Under the pieces are notes generated by a model, which saw only the letters and a program-made list of their open reading frames with translations, was not told the DNA's origin and searched no databases. Shown piece by piece: positions 33,922 through 42,516 of a stretch of DNA of 42,550 bases (within the stretch, counting starts at the first letter, position 1; each line of letters begins with the position of its first letter). Source of the DNA: an uncultured Bacilli bacterium (GTDB lineage Bacteria > Bacillota_I > Bacilli_A > RF39 > UBA660); the NCBI GenBank assembly GCA_944332215.1, contig CALVJP010000021.1, positions 1 to 42,550 on the forward strand, in the 5' to 3' direction. A program made the position numbers and the translations under genes.

Positions 33922-35483
33922 AACCAACTTTTTATATAACCACTTCCATCTTTTATGCTTCAGCTAAACCTCATATTGGTAATTCTTATGAGGGGGTTTT
34001 AACGGATGCCATTGCCAGATATAAAAGGTTAACTGGCTATGATGTTCAGTTTCACACTGGCACCGATGAACACGGGGAGAAAGTTCAGCAAAATGCTATG
34101 AAAAATGGCAAACAGCCACAAGAATATGTCGATGAAATTTCTTTGGAAGTGCGTCGGATTTTAGACTTATTAAATGTTAGCTATGATAAATTTGTTAGGA
34201 CTTCTAATCTTCATCATAAAGAAATTGTGCAAAAAATATTTCAAAAATTATACGATCAAGGAGATATTTATAAAGGAAAGTACGAAGGATTATATTGCAC
34301 ACCTTGTGAATCGTTCTTTACTGAGTCCCAATTAGTGGATGGTAAATGTCCTGATTGTGGCAGAGAAGTTAAATACGCCAGTGAAGAAGCTTATTTTTTA
34401 AAACTTAGTAAATATAATGAATGGCTTAAAGATTATATCAATGATCATCCAGATTTTATTGAACCGGAAAGCCGTAAGAATGAAATTATGAATAATTTTA
34501 TTATACCTGGGGTCCAAGATCTTTGTATTTCTCGTACTTCATTTGACTGGGGGATTAAAGTGCCTTTTGATGAAAAACATGTGATTTATGTCTGGCTAGA
34601 TGCTTTAGTTAACTATATTACTTTTATCGGGTATGATCCTGAGAAAAGTGAGATAGAGTTTAATAAATATTGGCCAGCGGATGTTCATGTTATTGGTAAG
34701 GATATTTTAAGATTCCATACTATTTATTGGCCTGTTATTTTACACGCTTTAGATTTACCAATGCCAAAAAAGATTTTCGGTCATCCATGGGTTTTGTTTG
34801 GTGATGGGGAAAAAATGAGTAAGTCTAAAGGTAATGTCATATATGCTGATGAGTTAGTTAAGCATTTTGGAGCCGATGCCGTTAGATATTACCTTCTTCA
34901 TGAAATTCCTTATGGTCATGATGGTAATATTAGTTATGAGCTTCTAATTGAAAGACTTAACTCTGATTTAGCCAATGTTATGGGTAACTTAGTTAATCGG
35001 ACTATTACCATGGCTCATAAGTATTTTGATGGCCTTGTTTATGAGCCCACAGCTATTACTGATCAAGATCAGCAATTAATTGAGATGGCGAAAGCTTTAA
35101 AAGGTCAAGTTGAAAACAAAATGAATGATCTTAAGGTGGCTGAAGCCATTGATGCCATTTTCGAGCTTTATCGCCGTAGTAATAAATATATTGATGAGAC
35201 CATGCCTTGGGTTTTAGCCAAAGATCCTGAACAAACTGATAGATTAAAAACCGTTATTTATAATCTTTTAGAAGCTATCAGAATCGCCACCGTCTTTTTG
35301 CAAGCATTCTTGCCAGAAACGGCAGATAAAATCTTTAAACAATTAAACACCGAAAATCGGGGAATTGATTCTGTTAATGATTTTACCGGTATGGATGGCG
35401 GAATTAAATTAAATACTCCTGAAGTATTATTCGCACGAGTTGATAAAGATGAAAAATTAAAAGAAATTTACGAAGTACAGTAA
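33918..35483 (+). CDS. metG: methionyl-tRNA synthetase
   Basis: A 521-aa class I synthetase charging tRNA-Met. HIGN (residues 19-22) is the HIGH motif, GEKMSKSKGN the KMSKS loop. A complete zinc knuckle has C127, C130, C144 and C147. The C-terminal anticodon-binding helical domain is present, but there is no Trbp111-like extension, so this is the short form (Bacillus MetS is about 660 aa). It is the last gene of the T-box operon and the probable reason for its methionine specifier. A strong terminator begins at its stop. Confidence 0.97.
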   Translation: MKPTFYITTSIFYASAKPHIGNSYEGVLTDAIARYKRLTGYDVQFHTGTDEHGEKVQQNAMKNGKQPQEYVDEISLEVRRILDLLNVSYDKFVRTSNLHHKEIVQKIFQKLYDQGDIYKGKYEGLYCTPCESFFTESQLVDGKCPDCGREVKYASEEAYFLKLSKYNEWLKDYINDHPDFIEPESRKNEIMNNFIIPGVQDLCISRTSFDWGIKVPFDEKHVIYVWLDALVNYITFIGYDPEKSEIEFNKYWPADVHVIGKDILRFHTIYWPVILHALDLPMPKKIFGHPWVLFGDGEKMSKSKGNVIYADELVKHFGADAVRYYLLHEIPYGHDGNISYELLIERLNSDLANVMGNLVNRTITMAHKYFDGLVYEPTAITDQDQQLIEMAKALKGQVENKMNDLKVAEAIDAIFELYRRSNKYIDETMPWVLAKDPEQTDRLKTVIYNLLEAIRIATVFLQAFLPETADKIFKQLNTENRGIDSVNDFTGMDGGIKLNTPEVLFARVDKDEKLKEIYEVQ

Positions 35484-35508
35484 ACGAAAATCCCCTTTTC
35501 GTTTTTTT
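35482..35508 (+). terminator. intrinsic terminator of dut-DHH-metG
   Basis: AAACGAAAA, loop TCCCC, TTTTCGTTT plus more T, beginning in the metG stop codon. Confidence 0.88.
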
Positions 35509-35519
35509 GTTTATAAATA

Positions 35520-35548
35520 TTGTAAAAGTTAATAAAAAATGCTATAAT
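35520..35548 (+). promoter_or_regulatory. promoter of the adenylate-forming ligase gene
   Basis: TTGTAA (35520-35525), 17 nt, TATAAT (35543-35548), 40 nt before the ATG and directly after the metG terminator. Confidence 0.75.
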
Positions 35549-35587
35549 TCAAGGTGTAGTGTGCTGTATGATAGGGGGAATTAAATT

Positions 35588-37432
35588 ATGGAACAGACTA
35601 CTAAAATTGCTACATCAAAAAGCAATTTACCATCAAAAGTGCGTGCCCATGAACAGTTATATAATATAACAGATCCATTACCACGCATGACAATTTATGA
35701 CTATGTATATCAAAACAATCTCATGTATGAGGGAAATCCTGCTTTTGATTATATGGGAACTGTAATTACTTATAGCAAATTTTTCAAAATGTGTCAAAAA
35801 ACCGTTCAGGCTTTGGCTCATTATGGAGTTAAAAAAGGTGATATTGTTACAATAATGATGCCAACTCAACCGGAAACATTTTATCTTTTCTATGCTTTAA
35901 GTAGATTAGGGGCGGTGGCTAATATGGTTGACCCAAGATACCCAAAAGATTACTTAGAACATGCAATTAACCGAGTTGAATCAGAATTAGTCATTGCTTC
36001 AACCGCCACTGGTGATAGTTTAAAAAATGCGAAGCAAAAAACTTCGGCAAAAGAAATAATTATGGCTGCGCCAGGGTTATCAGTTGGCCTTAAAGCTATA
36101 TTGACCGATAAGGAGTTGCGCGAAAATGCTAAAAATATGACCACTACAGATTTTGCTAAAAGCTGTAATTCATGGCGTAGATTTCTTAAAGATGGTAAAC
36201 AGACGAAAGATATAGACTTTCCAGAATATGAGCCTGATTTAACTGTCGCAATGGTTGGCACAGGAGGAACAACAGGTACGCCTAAATTAGTGGAATTAAC
36301 TAATGATAATATTAATTCAGCCGTTTTTCAATGCATGAATGCTAACTTCAACTTCCAAAGAGAACATACGTGGTATGATATTATGCCACCATTTATTGCT
36401 TTTGGTATTGTTGATGGCCTTCATTTGCCTTTATCTAAAGGCATGAAAGTCATCTTAGAGCCTCAACCATCACCAGCTAGAATGATAAAAGTATTAACTA
36501 ATAATATAGTTAATCACCAAGCTTGTGGCCCTAATTTCTATACCGAGACTAAAGATGATCCAAGACTTAAAAATGCTGATTTAACTCAATTATATTCACC
36601 TATTTTGGGTGGTAAAAACATTAATCCAAAAAATGAAATCGAAGTTAATCAAGCTTTAAAAAAACAAGGATGTCCAAGCCGCTTAAGAGTAGGATATGGC
36701 TTAACTGAATGCGCGGGCGCAGCTTCAGCTCCCGGTACGGATGATACGGCTTTACCGCAATCTTGTGGAGCCACTTTACCTGAAGAAATTGTCAGTACTT
36801 TTCGCCCTATTCAAAATGAAGATGGCACGATCAGTTATCAAGAATTACCATATATTGATGTTAACTATGATGGCCCGATTACAGAAAACATGAGTGGCGA
36901 ACTTTGGATAAGTGGTCCAAATGTCATGAAAGGTTATTATAAGAATGAAGAAGAAACCAATCGAGTATTAATAAAACACGATGGTCGCGTGTGGCTTCGT
37001 ACAGGTGATTTAGGTTATGTCACTTCTAACGGCCTTGTTTATGTGATTGGACGCTCTAAAGAATTGATTATTAGATTTACCGGCTTTAAAGTCCCACCAA
37101 AAGAAATAGAAGATATTATTTTAGCTGATCCAGCAGTAGATGATTGCAAAGTGGTTGGCTTTGAAAATCCACATATCACTAATGACCAATTACCTAAAGT
37201 TTATTATACATTAACCAAAGATATAAAAAATCCCAATATCAAAGAGATAGAATCACGTTTAGCGCTCCTTTGCGAAGCAAAATTACCTGATTATAAATGG
37301 CCTGTAGCTTTTGAATGCCTAGAAAAAATGCCATTAACGCCGATTGCTAAAATTGATATTAAAAAATTACAAGCTGATGCCACCGAAAAGGCTCAAACAG
37401 TTTCTAAACAGCTATGTTTAAGAATAAAATAG
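35588..37432 (+). CDS. AMP-dependent synthetase/acyl-CoA ligase-like protein
   Basis: A 614-aa ANL-superfamily enzyme that activates a carboxylic acid as its adenylate. Core motifs: P-loop VGTGGTTGTPKLVELT (first residues differ from the usual SSGTTG), YGLTECAGA, WLRTGDLGYV, RFTGFKVPPKEIE, and the C-terminal catalytic lysine in PLTPIAKIDIKKL. Such proteins are fatty- or aryl-acid CoA ligases or stand-alone adenylation domains. With no carrier protein or partner gene nearby, the substrate cannot be assigned. It is a single gene with its own promoter and terminator. No signal peptide. Confidence 0.88.
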   Translation: MEQTTKIATSKSNLPSKVRAHEQLYNITDPLPRMTIYDYVYQNNLMYEGNPAFDYMGTVITYSKFFKMCQKTVQALAHYGVKKGDIVTIMMPTQPETFYLFYALSRLGAVANMVDPRYPKDYLEHAINRVESELVIASTATGDSLKNAKQKTSAKEIIMAAPGLSVGLKAILTDKELRENAKNMTTTDFAKSCNSWRRFLKDGKQTKDIDFPEYEPDLTVAMVGTGGTTGTPKLVELTNDNINSAVFQCMNANFNFQREHTWYDIMPPFIAFGIVDGLHLPLSKGMKVILEPQPSPARMIKVLTNNIVNHQACGPNFYTETKDDPRLKNADLTQLYSPILGGKNINPKNEIEVNQALKKQGCPSRLRVGYGLTECAGAASAPGTDDTALPQSCGATLPEEIVSTFRPIQNEDGTISYQELPYIDVNYDGPITENMSGELWISGPNVMKGYYKNEEETNRVLIKHDGRVWLRTGDLGYVTSNGLVYVIGRSKELIIRFTGFKVPPKEIEDIILADPAVDDCKVVGFENPHITNDQLPKVYYTLTKDIKNPNIKEIESRLALLCEAKLPDYKWPVAFECLEKMPLTPIAKIDIKKLQADATEKAQTVSKQLCLRIK

Positions 37433-37454
37433 TGAGTTAAATCTCATTATTTTT
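37428..37454 (+). terminator. intrinsic terminator after the ligase gene
   Basis: AATAGTGAG, loop TTAAAT, CTCATTATT then TTT; one G-T pair in the stem. It overlaps the stop codon. Confidence 0.7.
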
Positions 37455-37502
37455 AAAAAATTTCATAATTTTCTCAGTAAATATACCAACTGAAGGTATC
37501 CA

Positions 37503-37511
37503 TGGTATAAT
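37503..37511 (+). promoter_or_regulatory. extended -10 promoter of the hybrid sensor gene
   Basis: TGG then TATAAT (37506-37511), 24 nt before the ATG with GGAGGG as RBS. No convincing -35. Confidence 0.6.
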
Positions 37512-37535
37512 GTAGTTAGTTTAAGGAGGGTTAAA

Positions 37536-39374
37536 ATGGTTATAGGAACATCTGTCATATGTTGTTGTTTAGTTTATAGTATTATGTTATTAATCCTATA
37601 TTTTTCTAAACGCCGAATTAATAATACGGAAAATAAAATATATAGTGTTTTAGTGGTTATCAATGTTTTTGGTTTGGTTTTGGAACTACTATGTTGTTAT
37701 TTTACATATTATAATGGAATAGATACGCTCCATACCATGTTATGTATTATATGTAATCGCTTATTTATCTTATATTTATTAACTTGGTTATCGGTTTTTA
37801 CTTTTTATATTTTTTATATTACTTTTACCAAAAACGATAAAATCCAAAAAAACATGGCAACGAATAAAAAAAGATTTTTTATCATCGCCGGCATTTTGTA
37901 TGCAATTATGCTAGTATTTGCTTTAATGCTTCCATTATATTACTTTAATGATGGTAATTATGTATATAGTTATGGCTCAGCCACTTCTTTACTTATGGTT
38001 TTTGGAGGTATAACCATTGTTTTTGATATTTTTTGTGTTTTTAAAAATCGCAAAAACATACGTAATCGGCAATATTATCCTTTGTTCGTGTTAATCATTT
38101 TGATGATTATTGTCTTAATTATTCGTAATGTCAATCCGGGAATTATTTTAATAAATTCTACCTTTGCTTTTATCACGGCGTTAATGTTCCATACCATTGA
38201 AAACCCAGATGTTCAATTAATTGGTGAATTATATAAAAATAAAAAATTGATTGAAAAATCTAATGAAGATACTTCAAAATTTTTGTTTAAAATGACGCAA
38301 GATATTAAAAATCCAGTTAAAGAATTAATTAGTATTAGCCGTGATATGACCAACGAAACCAATATTGATGTATTAAAGCAGGCCTCAAAACATATCAATA
38401 ATTATAGTACACAAATAGACTATTTAATTAATAAAGCCTTAAATATTTCCAGTATGGATACGCAGAAAATCAAGATATATGAAAATAAATATAATGTTAT
38501 TAATTTGTTTAAAGAAATTTCCTTTAGAACACAAGAAAAAATCAATCCAGAAGTACAATTTTCCTTTTCAATTAATCAAAATATTCCAGAGTACCTATAT
38601 GGGGATGCAATTAAATTAAAACAGGCTGTTTATTCATTAATTGATAATGCCATGAATAATACGAAAACGGGGTTTATTAATTTAGACGTTAGCTCCATTG
38701 TAAGATATAACGTCTGCCGTTTAATTATTAGTATTGAAGATTCTGGGCAAGGACTCGATATTGACGAAGTCAATAAAATTCTTAGTTTAAACAGTGAAGA
38801 TTTAGAGGAAATTAAGTTAACTAGCCTTGAGGATCGCAATAATCTTGATTTTAAATCGGTTAAAAAAATTATTAATATTTTAGGCGGAAGTATGATGCTG
38901 AAAAGTGAGCTGCAACATGGAACAACGGTTACCCTCGTATTAGATCAAAAAATTGTGGCCAATGATGATACCACAATTACTCAAAAACTGGAAAGTTATG
39001 AACAAACTTTATATGGTGATAAAAAAGTTTTAATTGTTGATGACGATGCCGAAGAATTGGCTAATATAACTTCTTTACTGGAAAAAGAAAATGTCATTGT
39101 CAGCTCATCGGTTTATGGCCGCGATTGTATTGAGAAAGTGCGCGTTAAAATGAAATATAATCTAATTATTCTTGATGATGATATGCCTAATTATAGTGCC
39201 TTAGCTATTTTGCAAGAACTTCAAAAAATTAAGAATTTTAAAACGCCTGTAGTTGTGATGATCAATGATAATAAAGAAAGCATCAAACTGCACTATTTAA
39301 AAGATGGCTTTGCTGATTGTATTATGAAATCTAAGCTAGAATCAGAACTTGCTAGAGTCATCAAAAGATTTTAA
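37536..39374 (+). CDS. membrane hybrid sensor: seven-TM domain, degenerate histidine kinase, receiver
   Basis: A 612-aa membrane protein. About seven hydrophobic segments fill residues 5-220. A kinase-like region follows: the H-box reads FKMTQDIKNPV with Gln255 where the phosphorylated His should be. The N-box IDNAMNN (370-375), G1 DSGQG (402-406) and the final HGTT (461-464) are kept, so ATP may still bind. A C-terminal receiver domain has the acidic DDD 502-504, phosphoacceptor Asp547 in IILDDDMP and Lys598. It is probably a pseudokinase or signal integrator, with the receiver phosphorylated by another kinase. No separate response regulator is adjacent. Single gene with strong terminator. 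Confidence 0.85.
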   Translation: MVIGTSVICCCLVYSIMLLILYFSKRRINNTENKIYSVLVVINVFGLVLELLCCYFTYYNGIDTLHTMLCIICNRLFILYLLTWLSVFTFYIFYITFTKNDKIQKNMATNKKRFFIIAGILYAIMLVFALMLPLYYFNDGNYVYSYGSATSLLMVFGGITIVFDIFCVFKNRKNIRNRQYYPLFVLIILMIIVLIIRNVNPGIILINSTFAFITALMFHTIENPDVQLIGELYKNKKLIEKSNEDTSKFLFKMTQDIKNPVKELISISRDMTNETNIDVLKQASKHINNYSTQIDYLINKALNISSMDTQKIKIYENKYNVINLFKEISFRTQEKINPEVQFSFSINQNIPEYLYGDAIKLKQAVYSLIDNAMNNTKTGFINLDVSSIVRYNVCRLIISIEDSGQGLDIDEVNKILSLNSEDLEEIKLTSLEDRNNLDFKSVKKIINILGGSMMLKSELQHGTTVTLVLDQKIVANDDTTITQKLESYEQTLYGDKKVLIVDDDAEELANITSLLEKENVIVSSSVYGRDCIEKVRVKMKYNLIILDDDMPNYSALAILQELQKIKNFKTPVVVMINDNKESIKLHYLKDGFADCIMKSKLESELARVIKRF

Positions 39375-39406
39375 AATATTGGAGGTAATTCCAATATTTT
39401 TATTTT
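39373..39406 (+). terminator. strong intrinsic terminator after the hybrid sensor gene
   Basis: An 11-bp stem AAAATATTGGA/TCCAATATTTT with a 6-nt loop and T-rich tail starts in the stop codon. Confidence 0.88.
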
Positions 39407-39484
39407 CTATTAGCTAAAATAAAACCATCTTGAATAACTTGACAGTTAATCCGTAAAATGTAGCATATTGTCGATAGAAAATAT

Positions 39485-39513
39485 TTGATATTCTTACCTT
39501 TTGATGTTATATT
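39485..39513 (+). promoter_or_regulatory. promoter of the small membrane protein
   Basis: TTGATA (39485-39490), 17 nt, TATATT (39508-39513) with TGT in front. A second possible -35, TTGACA, lies at 39439-39444 but lacks a well-placed -10. Confidence 0.6.
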
Positions 39514-39542
39514 AGAAGAGGACATGATAGAGGGAGAAGCGC

Positions 39543-39722
39543 ATGATTACAAAACATAAAAAGGATATAATTATTGGCTCAGTCTTTGTAGCCATTATTA
39601 TATTCTTAATACTTGATGTAATTAAGAAGGCTAGTTTAATTGATGTGGTATATTTAATATTTATTGTCGGCTGCTTTATTAGATTTATTTATATTAAAAC
39701 ACATCCTAAAGGATTATACTAA
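39543..39722 (+). CDS. 59-aa membrane protein of unknown function
   Basis: ATG behind AGGGAGA, preceded by a plausible promoter. The product starts MITKHKKD, then two hydrophobic segments (about 9-25 and 35-51) separated by DVIKKASLIDV, and ends YIKTHPKGLY. No family is recognised. It lies between the hybrid sensor and tatD, the latter having its own -10 within the last bases of this gene's trailer. RBS, promoter and hydrophobic pattern make it a likely real gene. Confidence 0.6.
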   Translation: MITKHKKDIIIGSVFVAIIIFLILDVIKKASLIDVVYLIFIVGCFIRFIYIKTHPKGLY

Positions 39723-39726
39723 TTTA

Positions 39727-39735
39727 TGGTATAAT
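39727..39735 (+). promoter_or_regulatory. extended -10 promoter of tatD
   Basis: TGG then TATAAT (39730-39735), 20 nt before the chosen ATG; short leader. Confidence 0.6.
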
Positions 39736-39755
39736 CTTTTTAGGTGATTAAATTG

Positions 39756-40511
39756 ATGATAGATACACATTGCCATTTAATGCGGCAAGATTATGATAAT
39801 GTTGATGATGTCATAAAAAATATGGGGAGTAATATTATGATAGTAAGTACAGCTAGTCCTCAAGATCTTGAAGAAATTATCCAACTTTGTGAAAAGTATC
39901 CCAATGTCTATGGTACTATTGGGATTCATCCCGAGTTTGCTGATACTTATACACAAGATGATTTAATTAAAATTGAAAAATTTTTAACTCATCCAAAAAT
40001 TGTAGGAGTTGGTGAGGTTGGTTTAGATTATCATTATACCAAAGATAATAAAGAACGCCAAATAGAACTTTTTAAAAGGCAAATTGAATTAGCTAATAAA
40101 TATCAAAAAACTTTAGTTGTACATAGCCGGGAGGCAATTTTGGATACTTATGAGCTCATTAAAACCTATAAAGAAACAGAACTTAATTGTGTACTTCATT
40201 GTTATAGTGGCAGTTTAGAAATGGCCCAACGATTTATTCCTTTAAATACTTATTTTGGTATTGGTGGGGTATTGACTTTTAAAAACGAAAAAAAATTAAA
40301 AGAAATTGTGATGCTTTTAGATCTTAGACATTTCGTTTTAGAAACAGATAGTCCTTATTTAGCGCCAGAGCCATTGAGGGGCCATCAAAATGAGCCTTGT
40401 AACGTCCAATATGTTGCTTTAAAAATAGCTGAATTAAAAAGGATAAAATTGGAAAAAGTCCTTGATATTACAAGCCAAACTGCTTGCCGTCTATTTGACA
40501 TCCACTACTAA
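39756..40511 (+). CDS. tatD: TatD-family metal-dependent deoxyribonuclease
   Basis: A 251-aa TIM-barrel metallohydrolase (YabD in Bacillus); family members are Mg-dependent DNases or RNases. Metal residues: DTHCHL (HxH) at the N-terminus, GEVGLDYHY with Glu, LVVHSREA, LHCYSGS and ETDSPYLAPEP. The ATG at 39756 gives the classical start MIDTHCHL and is 8 nt from AGGTGA; the GTG at 39744 overlaps that RBS. In Bacillus metS, yabD and yabE are consecutive; here the ligase, the hybrid sensor and the small membrane gene have been inserted between metG and tatD. Confidence 0.94.
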   Translation: MIDTHCHLMRQDYDNVDDVIKNMGSNIMIVSTASPQDLEEIIQLCEKYPNVYGTIGIHPEFADTYTQDDLIKIEKFLTHPKIVGVGEVGLDYHYTKDNKERQIELFKRQIELANKYQKTLVVHSREAILDTYELIKTYKETELNCVLHCYSGSLEMAQRFIPLNTYFGIGGVLTFKNEKKLKEIVMLLDLRHFVLETDSPYLAPEPLRGHQNEPCNVQYVALKIAELKRIKLEKVLDITSQTACRLFDIHY

Positions 40512-40514
40512 TTA

Positions 40515-40523
40515 TGATATAAT
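40515..40523 (+). promoter_or_regulatory. extended -10 promoter of the 3D-domain protein
   Basis: TGA then TATAAT (40518-40523), 35 nt before the ATG; AGGAGG is the RBS. Confidence 0.65.
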
Positions 40524-40558
40524 CGAAAAGATTTCAATTTTGAAATTAGGAGGTATTT

Positions 40559-41263
40559 ATGAATACTTATTTACTGGGGCTGATAGCAAAATGGGCATCA
40601 ATTGTATGGCTTTCAGTTACCGGGCTATTTTCTGATTTACTATTTTCAGAAGTGAAATTTGAAGTTGATAATATCAATCAAACGAAAAATTCGGCAGCTT
40701 CAATTACTGAGGTTGCTTTTGATACACTTAAAATCTATAATAGCAAATTACCTAAAAACATAACGATTACTAAACAAGAAGGTCAAACAGGTCTAGCTTA
40801 TACTGATAACATTAATCATAAAATGGAAATTATCGAAAAACCAGTCAATGCTATTATTGAAGTTGGTACCGGTGATTATGGCGAATATGTTGGTAAAATG
40901 ACTGGATATGGCGCGGATTGTCAAGGCTGTAATGGCTCTGGTTTTTTATCTTGTCGTACCAGCTCTGGACAAACTTGGAGTTTAACTAGAGATGGAGAAA
41001 CCTACGTTGATGAAGAATTTGGGAAAGTGCGGATTTTAGCTGCAGCTTTAGATAAATTTCCTTGCGGGACGATTATCAAAGTTTCTCATTCGAAGCTGGG
41101 GACTTTCTATGCTGTTGTTTTGGATACTGGTAGTGCGATGCGCACTGCTTGGCAGCAGGGAATCGTGCATATGGATTTAGCCTTTGTTACAGAAAAAAAC
41201 CGAGCCATTTATAAGGCAACGGGCTTTAATATTAAATATAGTGTTCAAAGATGGGGATGGTAA
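40559..41263 (+). CDS. 3D-domain (YabE-like) cell wall protein
   Basis: A 234-aa exported or membrane-anchored protein: hydrophobic N-terminus (about 4-29), then a short region resembling the end of a G5-type domain (KNITITKQEGQTGLAYT...IIEVGTGD). The C-terminal 3D double-psi barrel follows: GKMTGYGADCQGCNGSG, FPCGTIIKV, YAVVLDTGSAMR and HMDLAFVTE. The barrel's conserved aspartates (DTG and MDL) are present. The family acts on peptidoglycan, and yabE follows tatD in Bacillus. This copy is shorter than YabE (about 437 aa) and lacks its DUF348 repeats. No lipobox is seen, so it is probably a signal anchor. Confidence 0.85.
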   Translation: MNTYLLGLIAKWASIVWLSVTGLFSDLLFSEVKFEVDNINQTKNSAASITEVAFDTLKIYNSKLPKNITITKQEGQTGLAYTDNINHKMEIIEKPVNAIIEVGTGDYGEYVGKMTGYGADCQGCNGSGFLSCRTSSGQTWSLTRDGETYVDEEFGKVRILAAALDKFPCGTIIKVSHSKLGTFYAVVLDTGSAMRTAWQQGIVHMDLAFVTEKNRAIYKATGFNIKYSVQRWGW

Positions 41264-41272
41264 ATCCCTTTT

Positions 41273-41500
41273 TTAAAGCTCTTTTCTTGGAAAATCTCTT
41301 GATTGAAATTTTTCCCCGGTTACATTATTGACAAAATAAATACTAAAATTGCATTCAGTTGCAATTTTTTCAATTGTCGAGAAATCGGGCTGTCTACGTC
41401 CACTTTCGTATCCAGATAAAGTTGTTCTTTCTATTTCCAAACTTTTAGCTATAACTTCTTGCTTCAAATTTCTATATGTACGCATGTACTTCAAAACCAT
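41273..41500 (-). CDS. small XRE-type helix-turn-helix regulator
   Basis: A 75-aa protein that is almost only an HTH domain: YRNLKQEVIAKSLEIERTTLSGYESGRRQPDFSTIEKIA (about 9-47) has the classic Cro/CI layout including the SGYESGRRQP turn. It is read leftward, convergent with the 3D gene and divergent from the FHA gene. The minus strand upstream has TATAAT about 3 nt before the ATG at 41500, so the first ATG may be leaderless or the ATG at residue 6 may be used. It could control the divergent FHA gene; that is inference. Confidence 0.8.
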   Translation of the reverse strand: MVLKYMRTYRNLKQEVIAKSLEIERTTLSGYESGRRQPDFSTIEKIATECNFSIYFVNNVTGEKFQSRDFPRKEL

Positions 41501-41714
41501 ACCAATTATAATACCACCTCATACATTATTATTGTCGCAAAATGTCACATAAAATATAAAGTAGTAGAATTTATTAAAAATAAGGGACGGTTGTAGTAGT
41601 TATTTAAAACCACTCTTAAATATACTGTTTTTTATTAAAGATAAGGATGTATATCAAAATTAAAAACAATAGGAAACAAAAATACTGAAGTAAGCAATAC
41701 AAAGAGGTGTCTTT
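41501..41714. other. intergenic region between the HTH regulator and the FHA gene
   Basis: This divergent gap of 214 nt holds no convincing frame. The left edge has the regulator's -10-like TATAAT on the minus strand; the right edge has the FHA gene's AGAGGTG RBS. No clear operator palindrome is seen. Confidence 0.4.
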
Positions 41715-42506
41715 ATGCGAATTATTTTATGTGATAATGATCAAATAACCAAATTAGATTTGCCAGCTAACGTTGAGGGCAGTTTTTTCTTAAATGCTCC
41801 TAATCAAGAACGTAGTTTAGTGGCTATCAATTCGGAAAACGGCAAGTGGTATATGATTTCTAATGCTGATGTCGTTATTACCTATAATAATCAGCCAGCT
41901 AGTAAAATAGAAGTGGTAAGTCACTGTCTTTATGGCTTAAAAGCCCAAGGTAAAAACTATTTAGTTTATGTTGAGGATTCCTATGATTCCTCTATTTGTG
42001 CTTATAAAATGCTCGATTCTACTATTACCATTGCTTATCAAAATGCTGATATTACTTATAACTTTAAATATATAGGCCCACAATCATTTAAAATTACCCA
42101 TAATGAAAATGGTTATAATTTATCGATTATTAAAGATGCTCTTCTTTTCAAAAATGGTTTTCATTTAAAAGAAAGTACGACAGTTTTACATAATGGGGAT
42201 ACCATATTTTTCTATGGATTAAAAATTATGGTCTGTAACAATTTAATTATTATGAATAATCCTCTTGGTAAAGTCAGTGTTAGCAATAAACTGCAATTAA
42301 TAGATTTACCGTACCAAAAATATACGCCAGCTGCCACTGATAAAAATGATCACGTGAATCTGTACGACGAAAAAGATTATTTTTATAAAACACCGCGTAT
42401 TCGCCGGTATATTAAAACATACTATATGTCTGTTGCCTTACCTCCAGCCAAAGTTGAAGAAGAGATCGCTCAAAAAATTCAAGAAAATTTAGCAATTTTA
42501 TATTAA
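41715..42506 (+). CDS. tandem-FHA protein resembling the N-terminus of type VII secretion ATPase EssC
   Basis: A 263-aa protein with two FHA-like beta domains (about 1-95 and 100-190). The second ends NGDTIFFYGLKIMVCNN, very like EssC. The stretch DYFYKTPRIRRYIKTYYMSVALPPAK (about 221-246) matches the segment that in EssC links the FHA domains to the membrane helices. EssC is about 1480 aa and continues with two membrane helices and FtsK-like ATPase domains. Here the frame stops at PPAKVEEEIAQKIQENLAILY and a terminator-like hairpin follows. It is either a free-standing FHA subunit or a truncated EssC. RBS AGAGGTG. The similarity is from memory of the family, not a search. Confidence 0.65.
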   Translation: MRIILCDNDQITKLDLPANVEGSFFLNAPNQERSLVAINSENGKWYMISNADVVITYNNQPASKIEVVSHCLYGLKAQGKNYLVYVEDSYDSSICAYKMLDSTITIAYQNADITYNFKYIGPQSFKITHNENGYNLSIIKDALLFKNGFHLKESTTVLHNGDTIFFYGLKIMVCNNLIIMNNPLGKVSVSNKLQLIDLPYQKYTPAATDKNDHVNLYDEKDYFYKTPRIRRYIKTYYMSVALPPAKVEEEIAQKIQENLAILY

Positions 42507-42516
42507 TTATGTTCAT

